Assembly: GCA_964624395.1 (NCBI GenBank)
Contig: CAZUWY010000005.1
Span: forward strand, 1 to 42,467
Direction: 5' to 3'
Length of the DNA: 42,467 nt
DNA from: UBA1046 sp964624395
GTDB taxonomy: Bacteria > Bacillota > Clostridia > Saccharofermentanales > DTU023
The notes under the pieces were generated by a model, which searched no databases, was not told the origin of the DNA, and worked only from the letters and a program-made list of their open reading frames with translations. Both the position numbers and the translations under genes were made by a program. This document shows positions 7,587-15,334 of the stretch, piece by piece (within the stretch, counting starts at the first letter, position 1; each line of letters opens with the position of its first letter).

Positions 7587-8654
7587 ATGAAACGGATGTT
7601 TAGCATACTATTTTCATTGATTCTAATCTTAGCAATGCTCCCTGTGGTCTTGCTGGCGGCAGAAAATGTTCACTACATTGATGAAAACGGAGTCGAACAG
7701 ACTGTAGCTGCTGCAATCGAGGTTAAAAATACCGACAGAAGCTGGGGCACTATAAATACTGAAAGCTGGTATCTGGCAGACGGTAATCTGACGATAAATT
7801 CTACTGTCACTATAAATGGCAATGTCCATCTTATCTTAGCGGACGACAGCAACTTCTCTGTTAAAGATGCATATAATGCTGGTCTTCGTATTCCAGCCGG
7901 CAGCAGCCTTTGCCTTTATGGTCAAAGACAAGGCACAGGTATCCTTCAGGCCACAGGCGGGAACAACGGAGCTGGTATCGGAGGTCTTGTTGAAGTTGGC
8001 GGAGGGCATCTTACTATAAATGGTGGAAAAATTACTTCCAGCGGTGGTTATGGCAATGGAGCAGGAATAGGTGGCATTAGTGAAGTCGAAATTAACGGTG
8101 GCGTTATTATTGCCCGGGGCAACGGACATGGTGCAGGTATTGGTAGCGGCCTTTTTGGTAAATATTGCCTTATTACCATCAACGGCGGCGATGTCACCGC
8201 CAGCAGCGATCAGTCAGCAGGTATCGGTTGCGGCTATTTCAGCGAAGGAGGCTCAATATCTATTAACGGCGGCAAGATTGTAGCCAGCAGTAATCATTAT
8301 GGAGCCGGTATTGGTGGCTGCCCTGTCAATATTACCGGCGGAAAAATTACTGCCAACAATTATGGTGTTTATGATTCATCAGAGTTTGGCGGTGGTGCAG
8401 GCATCGGCAGTAATTCTTACGGCGACCAGTATTCTATTAATATCAGCGGTGGCGAAATTATCGCCTACAGTCAAGAGGGCGCTGGTATTGGCGGCGGCCA
8501 GGGCTCTTATCCCGGTACTATCAACATCAGCGGCGGCAGTATCACTGCCACAAGCTCTGAAGGAGCGGGAATTGGCAGCGGTAAGGATGGTCAGGCACAT
8601 TTACCGGCAACAATCACCATATCGGGGGGGGACTGTGAGGGCGGCAAATCTTAA
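7587..8654 (+). CDS. Surface protein 2, truncated as read: signal peptide and half of the beta-helix (phase-OFF or frameshifted)
   Basis: ATG 7587 follows AAGGAGG (7572-7578). The product is a paralogue of the preceding protein: signal peptide (MKRMFSILFS...VLLAA), the same YIDENG, SWGT and GNVHLIL N-terminal domain, then GAGIG...ISGG beta-helix repeats. The frame ends at TAA 8652-8654, 21 bases after a run of eight G at 8624-8631, giving a 355-residue product with no membrane anchor. Removing one G joins this frame exactly to the open frame downstream (ITISGG then TVRAANLNG), giving a predicted 1059-residue protein with the same plan as its neighbour. As drawn, a truncated secreted fragment would be made. 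Confidence 0.8.
   Translation: MKRMFSILFSLILILAMLPVVLLAAENVHYIDENGVEQTVAAAIEVKNTDRSWGTINTESWYLADGNLTINSTVTINGNVHLILADDSNFSVKDAYNAGLRIPAGSSLCLYGQRQGTGILQATGGNNGAGIGGLVEVGGGHLTINGGKITSSGGYGNGAGIGGISEVEINGGVIIARGNGHGAGIGSGLFGKYCLITINGGDVTASSDQSAGIGCGYFSEGGSISINGGKIVASSNHYGAGIGGCPVNITGGKITANNYGVYDSSEFGGGAGIGSNSYGDQYSINISGGEIIAYSQEGAGIGGGQGSYPGTINISGGSITATSSEGAGIGSGKDGQAHLPATITISGGDCEGGKS
8624..8631 (+). repeat. Poly-G(8) tract, candidate phase-variation site
   Basis: Eight G in a row follow ATATC inside a codon stretch for Ser-Gly-Gly. With eight G the frame stops 21 bases later; with seven (or ten) it continues for over 2.1 kb. Homopolymeric G tracts in surface-protein genes are classic slipped-strand contingency sites. 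A homopolymer sequencing error would look identical. Confidence 0.6.
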
Positions 8655-9069
8655 TGGACATGGACCAGGCATTGGTACTTGTGCGTCATCTTATGGCTCA
8701 GGAAGGCAGATATTAGCTGTCTATATCTCTGGCGGCAATATTTTTGGCACTGGTTTTTGCGCCATTGGCAAGGGAAAGAATGCTGCCGCTACTGGTTCTT
8801 TTGTTCTCAAAAACTACCTAGACGGCGTTGATGTTTTCCCCGCCACTATAATTCTGGCCGGAGCCGAAGCCAATGTGGCAATTTCAAAGCTGACTACAGA
8901 TATTTCATATAATTACGGGACAAATGACCTGCAGGCGATTGATGGCTCTCTATATATTTACCTGCCTCAAGGAGTTAATTTGCTGGAGGCCAGGGCTAAT
9001 AATCTACGTTTTTTAGGTCTATCGCAACTAAATGCAAAAGCCGCTTTTTTTGCGACCGCGGAGGATGGG

Positions 9070-10200
9070 CATAAGGTAGAACTTCAAATTAACGGTGATT
9101 ATGTCCAGTGGCGTTATGAGGGCGAGGATAACTGGCATGATCTGGTAGCTGTATCTGCTATTACCGGCACAGATGGACTTGATGGTAAAAATGCTGCTGA
9201 CGGCCAAAATGGTGCCGACAGCCAAGATGACGGCAGAGAAATTGAACTGCGTGTGGACAATGGTTTTATTCAATGGCACAGGGTGGGCGATCCAGCTTGG
9301 CAAGACATCATATCTCTTTCAGCTCTTCAAGGGCCAGCAGGAGCAGAAGGCCAGCCTGGTAAGGACGGAAAGGAAGGCTCAGATAGTAGAGAGATCGAAT
9401 TTCAGTTAGGGAGCGAATACATCCAGTGGCGCTACATAAATGAAGTAGAATGGAAAAATCTTCTGCCGCTCACAGCTATCTCTGGCCCGGCCGCTTCTGA
9501 CGGCAAAGCCGGTAAAGATGGCAGGGAAATAGAGCTTCAGATAGATGAAGGCTTTGTCCAGTGGCGCTATCTAGGAGATGAAAACTGGCAAAATCTTTTG
9601 CCCCTGGTAGATATCACTGGCCCGGCTGGCTCTGACGGCCAGGCTGGTCAAGATGGCAGGGAAATTGAGCTGCAGCTAAATGCAAATTATCTGCAGTGGC
9701 GCTATCAGGGTGATGAAAACTGGCAAAATCTTCTGCCCCTTACTGCTATAACCGGCCCGGCCGGCTCCGAGGGAGAGGCCGGTGAGCACACAAGAGAAAT
9801 TGAGCTACAGCAAAAGAATGGCTATCTGCAGTATCGCCATCAAGGTGAGGAAAACTGGCAAAATCTCCTAAGTCTTGCCGAGTTAACAGGGCCTTCAGGA
9901 ACAAATGGTACGGATGGCCAAAATGGTGCAGACGGGCAGAATAGTCGGGAGATTGAACTGCAAAAGGATAATGGCTTTGTGCAGTGGCGTTATGTAGGCG
10001 AGACAGCTTGGCAAAATCTGCTAGCGCTTGAAGGTCTTACAGGTTCAAAAGGAACAAACGGTACAGATGGGCAAGATGGTGCTGACGGCCATGACAGCTC
10101 TGAGATTGAGCTGATCCTAGAAGATGGCTATATCAAGTGGCGTTATCAGGGCGAGAGCGAGTGGAAAAATCTGCTGTTATTTTCCGAGCTGGCAGGAGCT
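9070..10200 (+). repeat. Eight tandem REIEL/WRY repeats, surface protein 2
   Basis: The copy number matches the paralogue (eight). Units run from a divergent first copy (KVELQINGDYVQWRYEG) to SEIELILEDGYIKWRYQG. Here linkers are shorter on average, and several units carry the ENWQNLLPL variant, not seen next door, which suggests separate expansion or homogenisation. Confidence 0.85.
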
Positions 10201-10410
10201 GACGGTAAAGATGGCAAAGACGGCAGGGATGGAAAAGATGGTGCTCCTGGAAAGATGGGCCTTCAGGGAGTGAGCGGCAAAGCGGGCAGAGATTTTAGCT
10301 CAGGCCTCAAGGGCTTGGCTGGAAAATCTGGTAAAAATGGCCTACCAGGTCGGGACGGAATTGATGGAATAGACGGTAGAGACGGGCTTGATGGTAAAGA
10401 CGGCCGCGGC
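10201..10410 (+). repeat. Collagen-like Gly-x-y tract, surface protein 2
   Basis: About 23 G-x-y triplets (GKDGRDGKDGAPG through GIDGIDGRDG), interrupted once at RDFSSG. It is similar in length and place to the tract in surface protein 1. Confidence 0.85.
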
Positions 10411-10944
10411 ATTATCAGTCTGGTTAAAACTGGCAGCGATCAAAATATTGACAGCTATACCATCAGTTATACAGACGGTACAGCTACAGAGTTCACCATT
10501 ACGAATGGTCTGGATGGCCCAGGTATAACCAGTGGCTTTTTAGATGAAGAAAATCAAATCATCCTGACACTGACGGATGGCAGAAAGGTAAATCTTGGCA
10601 AAATTGCCGCGACAGTAAATTTGTCCCAGATAAAAGAGGGGATAAGCAAGGATATTAATAAAAAGAGCTCTAGGGCTAAATCTGCCCTGATCATTTCAAT
10701 AGCTGCTTTGCTCTGCCATTTAGGCTGGCTTGTACCTACACTTTTGCACAGAAGGCTTTGGCCATAGATTATTTCACTGCAAGCAAAAGAGGAGATAAGT
10801 TTAAGCAAAAATATTTGTACTCAGGGTTATTTTTACAATTAATTGAATAATTTGAGTTTTTATATTTAATAATTTTGTTTAAGCTTTACTTTAAGATTCA
10901 AATTAAGACTTCTTTTAAGTAAGTTTTTTGTGTAAGTTTTATCT

Positions 10945-10986
10945 CTGGCTTGAGCGGCGGTTTGATCAAGCCAGTATTTTTTGTTT
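10945..10986 (+). terminator. Rho-independent terminator after surface protein 2
   Basis: CTGGCTTGA (10945-10953) pairs perfectly with TCAAGCCAG (10966-10974) across a 12-base loop, followed by TATTTTTTG. The 177 bases between the stop codon and the stem are very AT-rich and hold no gene. The remaining bases up to 11113 hold only the leader of the next gene. Confidence 0.9.
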
Positions 10987-11113
10987 CAATTTAGCAAATC
11001 CAGCCGGCAATAGTAATATATAAAGCAACTGTTACACCAGCTAAGCCTCTAAATTGGATATACTGTTTAATATATAATAAATGGCCAGAAGAATAATTTG
11101 TTGGAGGACAATA

Positions 11114-12301
11114 ATGAAAAGACAAATTAAAAATAATGTTTATTGGGTCGGCAAGATCGACTGGGAACTGGACAGCTTTCACGGCGATGACTATTCCGTC
11201 AATAACGGCTCCAGTCAAAACGCCTATCTGATCCAGGAGGAAAAGACTGTTTTAATCGACACTGTCTGGACACCTCATGCTCAGGAGTTTATTGCTAATT
11301 TGGAAAAAGAGATCAGGCTGGAAGATATTGACATGATCGTTGTCAATCACGGTGAAGTGGACCACAGTGGCGCTCTGCCGGCCCTGATGGAAAGAATACC
11401 GGATACTCCTATTTATTGTACTGCCAATGGGGTTAAGTCTTTGACCGGGCAGTTTCATCATCCAGAATGGAATTTTAATGTTGTCAAGACCGGAGATTCT
11501 GTCGACATAGGCAACGGCAAGAGCCTTGTTTTTGTTGAGATGCGCATGCTCCACTGGCCGGACAGTATGGCCACTTATATGACAGGCGACAATATTTTAT
11601 TCTCTAATGATGCCTTCGGCCAGCATTTTGCCGTTGAAGAACTATTTAATGACAAGGCTGACCAGTGCAAGCTCTGGGAGGAGGCCACCAAATATTATGC
11701 CAATATCTTAAATCCTTTCTCCCCCTTGGTTAAAAACAAGATTGACGAGGTTTTAGCCCTAAATCTGCCCATCGATATCATTGCCACCAGCCATGGTGCC
11801 ATCTGGAGAGATAATCCAGTCCAGATAATTGAAAAATATTATCAGTGGTCCCAGGCCTACCAGGAGGACCAAGTCACCATAGCCTACGACACAATGTGGG
11901 AAGGGACGATGAAGCTCGCTCACAAAATAGCTGAAGAAGTCACTGAGATCAGCCCAGATACCAAAGTAAAGCTCTTTAATATCGCCAAAACGGACAAAAA
12001 TGATATTATGACCGAAGTGTTTAAGTCCAAAGCCATTGCCGTAGGTTCTCCCACGGTTGGCCAAAGCATCCTCTCTTCCGTCGGTGGCTGGCTGGATTTC
12101 CTCCAAGAGCTCAAATTCAAAAATAAAAAAGCGGCTGTCTTTGGCTGCTATGGCTGGAGCGGTGAGAGCACCAAGATCTTAAGAGATAGATTGACCGATG
12201 CAGGCTTTGCGGTCGTAGAACCTGAAATCCGCTGCAGCTGGAATCCCACCGCAGATGACTTTTCCCAGGCAGCAGATATCGCCAAAGCTCTTTTACAGTA
12301 A
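11114..12301 (+). CDS. Flavodiiron protein (A-type; O2 or NO reductase)
   Basis: The start is ATG 11114, six bases after GGAGG (11103-11107); an in-frame ATG at 11081 has no ribosome binding site. The 395-residue product has an N-terminal metallo-beta-lactamase-type domain with every diiron ligand in the canonical place: H79-x-E81-x-D83-H84, H147, D166 and H227. The C-terminal domain from about residue 255 is flavodoxin-like and binds FMN (YDTMWEGT loop). No rubredoxin domain is fused. The family reduces O2 to water or NO to N2O in the cytoplasm with electrons from rubredoxin, protecting anaerobes. A candidate -10 (TATAAT, 11073-11078) precedes it without a clear -35. A cupin gene follows 34 bases downstream. 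Confidence 0.93.
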   Translation: MKRQIKNNVYWVGKIDWELDSFHGDDYSVNNGSSQNAYLIQEEKTVLIDTVWTPHAQEFIANLEKEIRLEDIDMIVVNHGEVDHSGALPALMERIPDTPIYCTANGVKSLTGQFHHPEWNFNVVKTGDSVDIGNGKSLVFVEMRMLHWPDSMATYMTGDNILFSNDAFGQHFAVEELFNDKADQCKLWEEATKYYANILNPFSPLVKNKIDEVLALNLPIDIIATSHGAIWRDNPVQIIEKYYQWSQAYQEDQVTIAYDTMWEGTMKLAHKIAEEVTEISPDTKVKLFNIAKTDKNDIMTEVFKSKAIAVGSPTVGQSILSSVGGWLDFLQELKFKNKKAAVFGCYGWSGESTKILRDRLTDAGFAVVEPEIRCSWNPTADDFSQAADIAKALLQ

Positions 12302-12335
12302 TTTACGGCAATGATTGCCAGAAAGGATAAAAATA

Positions 12336-12650
12336 ATGATTGAACAAGTATTTAAATTTTCCACCACTGACGATAAGGCCATTGAAAAACTCTGCTTTGA
12401 TGAGAATATCCACTATATCCATTTGGTTTTAGGCAAAGATGATGGCCTGCCTGTCCATTATTCTAATTCCAATGTCTATATGACTGTTCTGAGAGGTACT
12501 CTCTCGATTGGTCTGGGAGAGCAAGAAATCCATGAGTACAAAGGCGGCACCATGCTGAAGATTCCTAATGAGACTGAGATGAATGTCAGAAATCTACACG
12601 ACGATGTTTTGGAGATTATCATCGTCAAAGCACCGGCGCCCAAGGCCTAA
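12336..12650 (+). CDS. Small single-domain cupin protein
   Basis: The start is ATG 12336, after AAAGGA (12322-12327). The 104-residue product is one cupin fold: a double-stranded beta-barrel with LPVHYSNSNVYMTVLRGTLSIGLG as the first motif and YKGGTMLKIPNETEMNVRN as the second. The metal-binding histidines of the first motif are mostly missing (one H in PVHYS), so metal binding is uncertain. It follows the flavodiiron gene closely and shares its terminator, so the two are likely cotranscribed. Substrate unknown. Confidence 0.75.
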   Translation: MIEQVFKFSTTDDKAIEKLCFDENIHYIHLVLGKDDGLPVHYSNSNVYMTVLRGTLSIGLGEQEIHEYKGGTMLKIPNETEMNVRNLHDDVLEIIIVKAPAPKA

Positions 12651-12667
12651 AAATTTTTAATTTAAGC

Positions 12668-12702
12668 AAAAAACCGCCAGTTCAAAGAGCCGGCGGTTTT
12701 TT
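12668..12702. terminator. Bidirectional terminator between cupin and trpB
   Basis: CCGCC (12674-12678) pairs with GGCGG (12692-12696). The stem is flanked by six A on the left and six T on the right, so it can end both the plus-strand cupin transcript and the converging minus-strand trpB transcript. Confidence 0.88.
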
Positions 12703-12712
12703 ACTTTAGTTG

Positions 12713-14086
12713 CTAAATAATCTCAGGTAAAGAGCTGGCAAATGATCTTTTCAGCTTCTCTTCTTCAACTCCTTGATTTTCCAATTTACCTTGATTGTAG
12801 GCAGCATAGGCGGCCAGATCAAAGTTACCGCTCCCTGTGAGGCCAAAGACTATCGTCTTATCCTCCCTTTTCTCCTTGCAAAGCAATGCCTCATCGATGG
12901 CGGCCTTGATGGCATGGGCTGATTCAGGGGCGGGCAGCAGGCCCTCACAGCGGGCAAAGCGGACCGCAGCAGCAAAGACTTCTCTTTGCCCGTAATTTCT
13001 GGCCTCATCGATCAGGCCGTCATGGTAGAGCTGGGACAAGATAGGGCTCATCCCGTGATAGCGTAGTCCGCCGGCATGTCCAGGAGGGGGTACAAAAGTA
13101 GAGCCCAGCGTGTACATTTTGGCCAGAGGGGTTACTTTGCCGGCATCACAATAGTCATAGGCAAATTTGCCCCTGCTCAGACTGGGGCAAGAGGACGGTT
13201 CGACCGCAATGATATAGGGATCTTTTTTGCCCTTGATCTTATCTGCAATAAAGCCTGCTATCAGACCGCCCAGATTTGAGCCGCCGCCGGCACAGCCGAT
13301 TAAAATATCCGCTCTTTCCTTTAAGATGTCCAGCATGGCTTTTGTCTCAAGCCCAATGATGGACTGATGCAAAAGCACCTGATTTAAGACGCTGCCTAAA
13401 GTATAGCGATAGCCTGGATTTTCAATGGCATATTCAACTGCTTCAGATATGGCCATCCCCAGCGAGCCGGGACTTTCAGGGTCATCTTTTAGAAAAGATC
13501 TGCCCGCCGAAGTGCTGGCGGAAGGTGAGGGGATAACTTTGGCCCCGTAGGTCTCCATCAGTATTTTCCGGTAGGGTTTTTGTTCAAAGGAGCAGCGCAC
13601 CATAAAAACCCTTAAATCCAGTCCGAAATAGGAGGAGGCCATGGCCAGGGCAGAGCCCCACTGACCTGCTCCGGTCTCGGTTGTAATACCTTTTAACCCC
13701 TGCTTTTTGGCATAATAGGCCTGTGCGATGGCAGAGTTTAATTTGTGCGAGCCCGAGGTATTGCCGCCCTCATATTTGTAGTAGATCTTGGCCGGCGTAG
13801 CAAGCTCTTCTTCCAGGCAGTAAGCTCTGACCAAAGGGGAGGGCCGGTACATTTTGTAAAACTGCAAAATCTCATCCGGGATGGCTATGAAGCGATCTTG
13901 CCAGTTTAGTTCCTGCTTCGCCAGCTCAGTGGCAAAGACCTGGCTTAGATCTTCAACGGTGACAGGCTTCAATGTCTGGGGGTTTAATAAAGGGGCATGA
14001 TCACTTCTCATATCCGCCCGGACATTGTAGTAAGCCTTGGGGATCTCGCTTTCCGCAAGATAGTTCTTGTAGGGAATCTTGGTCAT
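12713..14086 (-). CDS. trpB: Tryptophan synthase beta chain, TrpB2 type
   Basis: The start is ATG at 14086 (minus), preceded by AAGGAG (about 14092-14097); longer upstream frames run into the T-box terminator and are not used. The product is 457 residues, the TrpB2 length; classical TrpB is near 400. The PLP lysine lies in GGNTSGSHKLNSA (K115) and the phosphate-binding loop is GCAGGGSNLGG. The family joins indole and serine to give tryptophan. The N-terminal extension and missing trpA neighbour fit TrpB2, often linked with indole salvage. A Trp T-box leader precedes it, which independently supports a role in tryptophan supply. No other trp gene is in the window. Confidence 0.9.
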   Translation of the reverse strand: MTKIPYKNYLAESEIPKAYYNVRADMRSDHAPLLNPQTLKPVTVEDLSQVFATELAKQELNWQDRFIAIPDEILQFYKMYRPSPLVRAYCLEEELATPAKIYYKYEGGNTSGSHKLNSAIAQAYYAKKQGLKGITTETGAGQWGSALAMASSYFGLDLRVFMVRCSFEQKPYRKILMETYGAKVIPSPSASTSAGRSFLKDDPESPGSLGMAISEAVEYAIENPGYRYTLGSVLNQVLLHQSIIGLETKAMLDILKERADILIGCAGGGSNLGGLIAGFIADKIKGKKDPYIIAVEPSSCPSLSRGKFAYDYCDAGKVTPLAKMYTLGSTFVPPPGHAGGLRYHGMSPILSQLYHDGLIDEARNYGQREVFAAAVRFARCEGLLPAPESAHAIKAAIDEALLCKEKREDKTIVFGLTGSGNFDLAAYAAYNQGKLENQGVEEEKLKRSFASSLPEII

Positions 14087-14118
14087 TTTTATCTCCTTTC
14101 GCATTTGGGTCAAGGACA

Positions 14119-14157
14119 TAAAAAAGCCCTTGTCCCCAATAAACTGCTGGGACAAGA
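14119..14157 (-). terminator. T-box regulated terminator of trpB leader
   Basis: Read on the minus strand, CTTGTCCC and GGGGACAAG form the stem, followed by GGCTTTTTTATG. It lies directly after the T-box sequence and about 30 bases before trpB, as expected for a transcriptional T-box switch. Confidence 0.9.
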
Positions 14158-14378
14158 GCAATAACTCCTGCGGTACCACCCGGCTTGGTGAAACAATTCA
14201 CCCACTCACGATGCACTATCATGCATCTGCCTCCTGACGCGAGGCTTTCGTCTAGGCTACTCTCTTTCGATTTCGCTTCGCCCTCATCGGCCCATTCAAC
14301 TGGCTTACCGTACCGCTATCTCAGCATCAGCGACTCTCTTTAACGGATAGACCAACCTACTCCCCCGACTCAACGGTT
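14119..14378 (-). ncRNA. T-box leader (Trp specifier) controlling trpB
   Basis: The minus strand carries the T-box core GGGTGGTACCGCA (14181-14169). Upstream are Stem I elements: GGGAGTAG (loop-E side), AGAGAGTCGCTG with its partner TAGCGG, and GTTGAATGGG. The triplet after GAA is UGG (plus-strand 14292-14294), a Trp specifier. Basal pairing of UCGG with CCGA brackets it. Uncharged tRNA-Trp would stabilise the antiterminator and switch trpB on. The T-box base facing the tRNA discriminator is U, whereas bacterial tRNA-Trp usually has G73, so a G-U pair is expected. Confidence 0.9.
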
Positions 14379-14384
14379 TGGCTA

Positions 14385-14413
14385 ATCATAAGCAAAATAC
14401 GAAAAAAAGTAAA
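14385..14413 (-). promoter_or_regulatory. Promoter of the T-box/trpB transcript
   Basis: On the minus strand, TTTACT (14413-14408), a 17-base spacer and TATGAT (14390-14385) give a transcription start near 14378, just before Stem I. The -35 lies in the T-tract of the importer operon's terminator, so the two signals overlap. Confidence 0.6.
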
Positions 14414-14432
14414 GCCCCTCTTTTAAGGGGCC
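14399..14432 (-). terminator. Terminator of the peptide importer operon
   Basis: On the minus strand GCCCCT and AGGGGC (plus-strand 14414-14419 and 14426-14431) form a stem followed by TTTACTTTTTTTC. It sits about 60 bases after the oppC stop codon. Confidence 0.85.
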
Positions 14433-14463
14433 AAAGCTCTAGCAAAATATAATTTATTTAATA

Positions 14464-14502
14464 GATCTTTTAGATCTCTTAAGATCCTTTAGATCTCTTT
14501 TC
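14464..14502 (-). repeat. Short degenerate tandem repeat over the oppC stop codon
   Basis: On the minus strand GAGATCTAA, AGGATCTTAA, GAGATCTAAA and AGATCTATTAA follow one another, a unit of 9-11 bases centred on GATCT-x-A. The first copy encodes the terminal Glu-Ile-stop, and the others carry further TAA triplets. Confidence 0.55.
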
Positions 14503-15334
14503 TCAATTTGGGATCGAGCATATCCCTGACTCCGTCACCAATGAAATTAGCCCCCAAGGACATGGTCAAGATTGCCAGGCCGGGGAATGTGGCCATCCAC
14601 CAGTACTGGAAATAGGCCGCACCGCCGGAGACCATCGCACCCCACTCCGGAGTGGGCGGGGGTGAGCCCAGCCCCAGGTAAGAAAGCCCGGAGAAGAGCA
14701 AAATTGCATTGCCGAAGTCAACAGTGGCCAAAACAATGATTGCCCCGATACTGTTGGGTAAAATCTCCTTGACAAAGATGCGGATATTTGAGGCACCCAA
14801 AGATTTGGAGGCCTTAATATATTCATTCGATTTTACCTGTATGACCATGGAGCGCATCACCCTGGCATAATTGGGCCACCAGACCACAACCATGGCCAAA
14901 AGAGTATTAAAGAGATTGGGGCCCAAAGCTGCGGTTATAACCATGGCCAAGATAATGGTAGGGAAGGCCTGTACCAGCTCGGAGATACGCATGAGCACAT
15001 CATCAAAAAAACCGCCGATATAGCCGGAGATGCCGCCAAAGAAACTGCCGACAATAGCAGCCAGAATCACTGTGGCAAAACCAGCACCGATGGAGATCTT
15101 GCTGCCGGAGATGACTCTGCTTAAAATATCTCGGCCCAGCTCATCAGTGCCGAACCAGTGGCCTTTGCTGGGTCCGTTAAATCTGACCGTCAAATCTGTT
15201 GCCAGCGGATCCTGAGGTGCATAGAAAACTGAAACAAAGGCAATCACAATCCAGATTGCGCAGATAACAAAACCGATGGCAAATAAACGGTTATTTCTCA
15301 TCAAACGGGCTAATGTCTGTTTTTTCTCTATCAT
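14489..15334 (-). CDS. oppC: Peptide ABC importer, permease C (DppC/OppC family)
   Basis: 281 residues, ATG at 15334 directly abutting the stop of oppB. It has an N-terminal cytoplasmic stretch, a membrane segment, then five membrane helices of the BPD-type permease domain. HWFGTDELGRDILSRV is the N-terminal signature of OppC/DppC proteins, and the cytoplasmic EAA loop appears as SNEYIKASKSLGASNIRIFV. It pairs with OppB in the membrane as the pore. The substrate could be peptides or nickel-type ligands; the family is certain, the substrate is not. Confidence 0.92.
   Translation of the reverse strand: MIEKKQTLARLMRNNRLFAIGFVICAIWIVIAFVSVFYAPQDPLATDLTVRFNGPSKGHWFGTDELGRDILSRVISGSKISIGAGFATVILAAIVGSFFGGISGYIGGFFDDVLMRISELVQAFPTIILAMVITAALGPNLFNTLLAMVVVWWPNYARVMRSMVIQVKSNEYIKASKSLGASNIRIFVKEILPNSIGAIIVLATVDFGNAILLFSGLSYLGLGSPPPTPEWGAMVSGGAAYFQYWWMATFPGLAILTMSLGANFIGDGVRDMLDPKLRKEI

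Larger units (their letters stand above)
8626..10767 (+). pseudogene. Surface protein 2, C-terminal part in the +1 frame: rest of beta-helix, WRY repeats, collagen-like tract, anchor
   Basis: This open frame continues the beta-helix (VYISGGNIFGTGFCAIG), then the same linker domain as the paralogue (AISKLTTDISYNYGTNDL), eight WRY repeats (about 9070-10200), a collagen-like tract (about 10201-10410), a YTISYTDGT...TITNG module and a C-terminal membrane segment (ALIISIAALLCHLGWLVP) with a basic tail. It ends at TAG 10765-10767. The same frame is open back to 8299, but that stretch is an out-of-frame shadow of the upstream part. The long intact frame argues against decay: it either is expressed in some cells by tract slippage or is intact and misread in the assembly. 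Confidence 0.75.

Noticed and set aside
8299..8625. The upstream part of the frame that encodes the C-terminal half of surface protein 2.
   Set aside because: It lacks glycine-rich beta-helix repeats, while the other frame has them; only the part after the poly-G tract is real.
8624..8654. Programmed ribosomal frameshifting at the G tract.
   Set aside because: No stimulatory stem-loop or internal Shine-Dalgarno was evident, and a G8 run fits slipped-strand variation or a sequencing error better. Not fully excluded.
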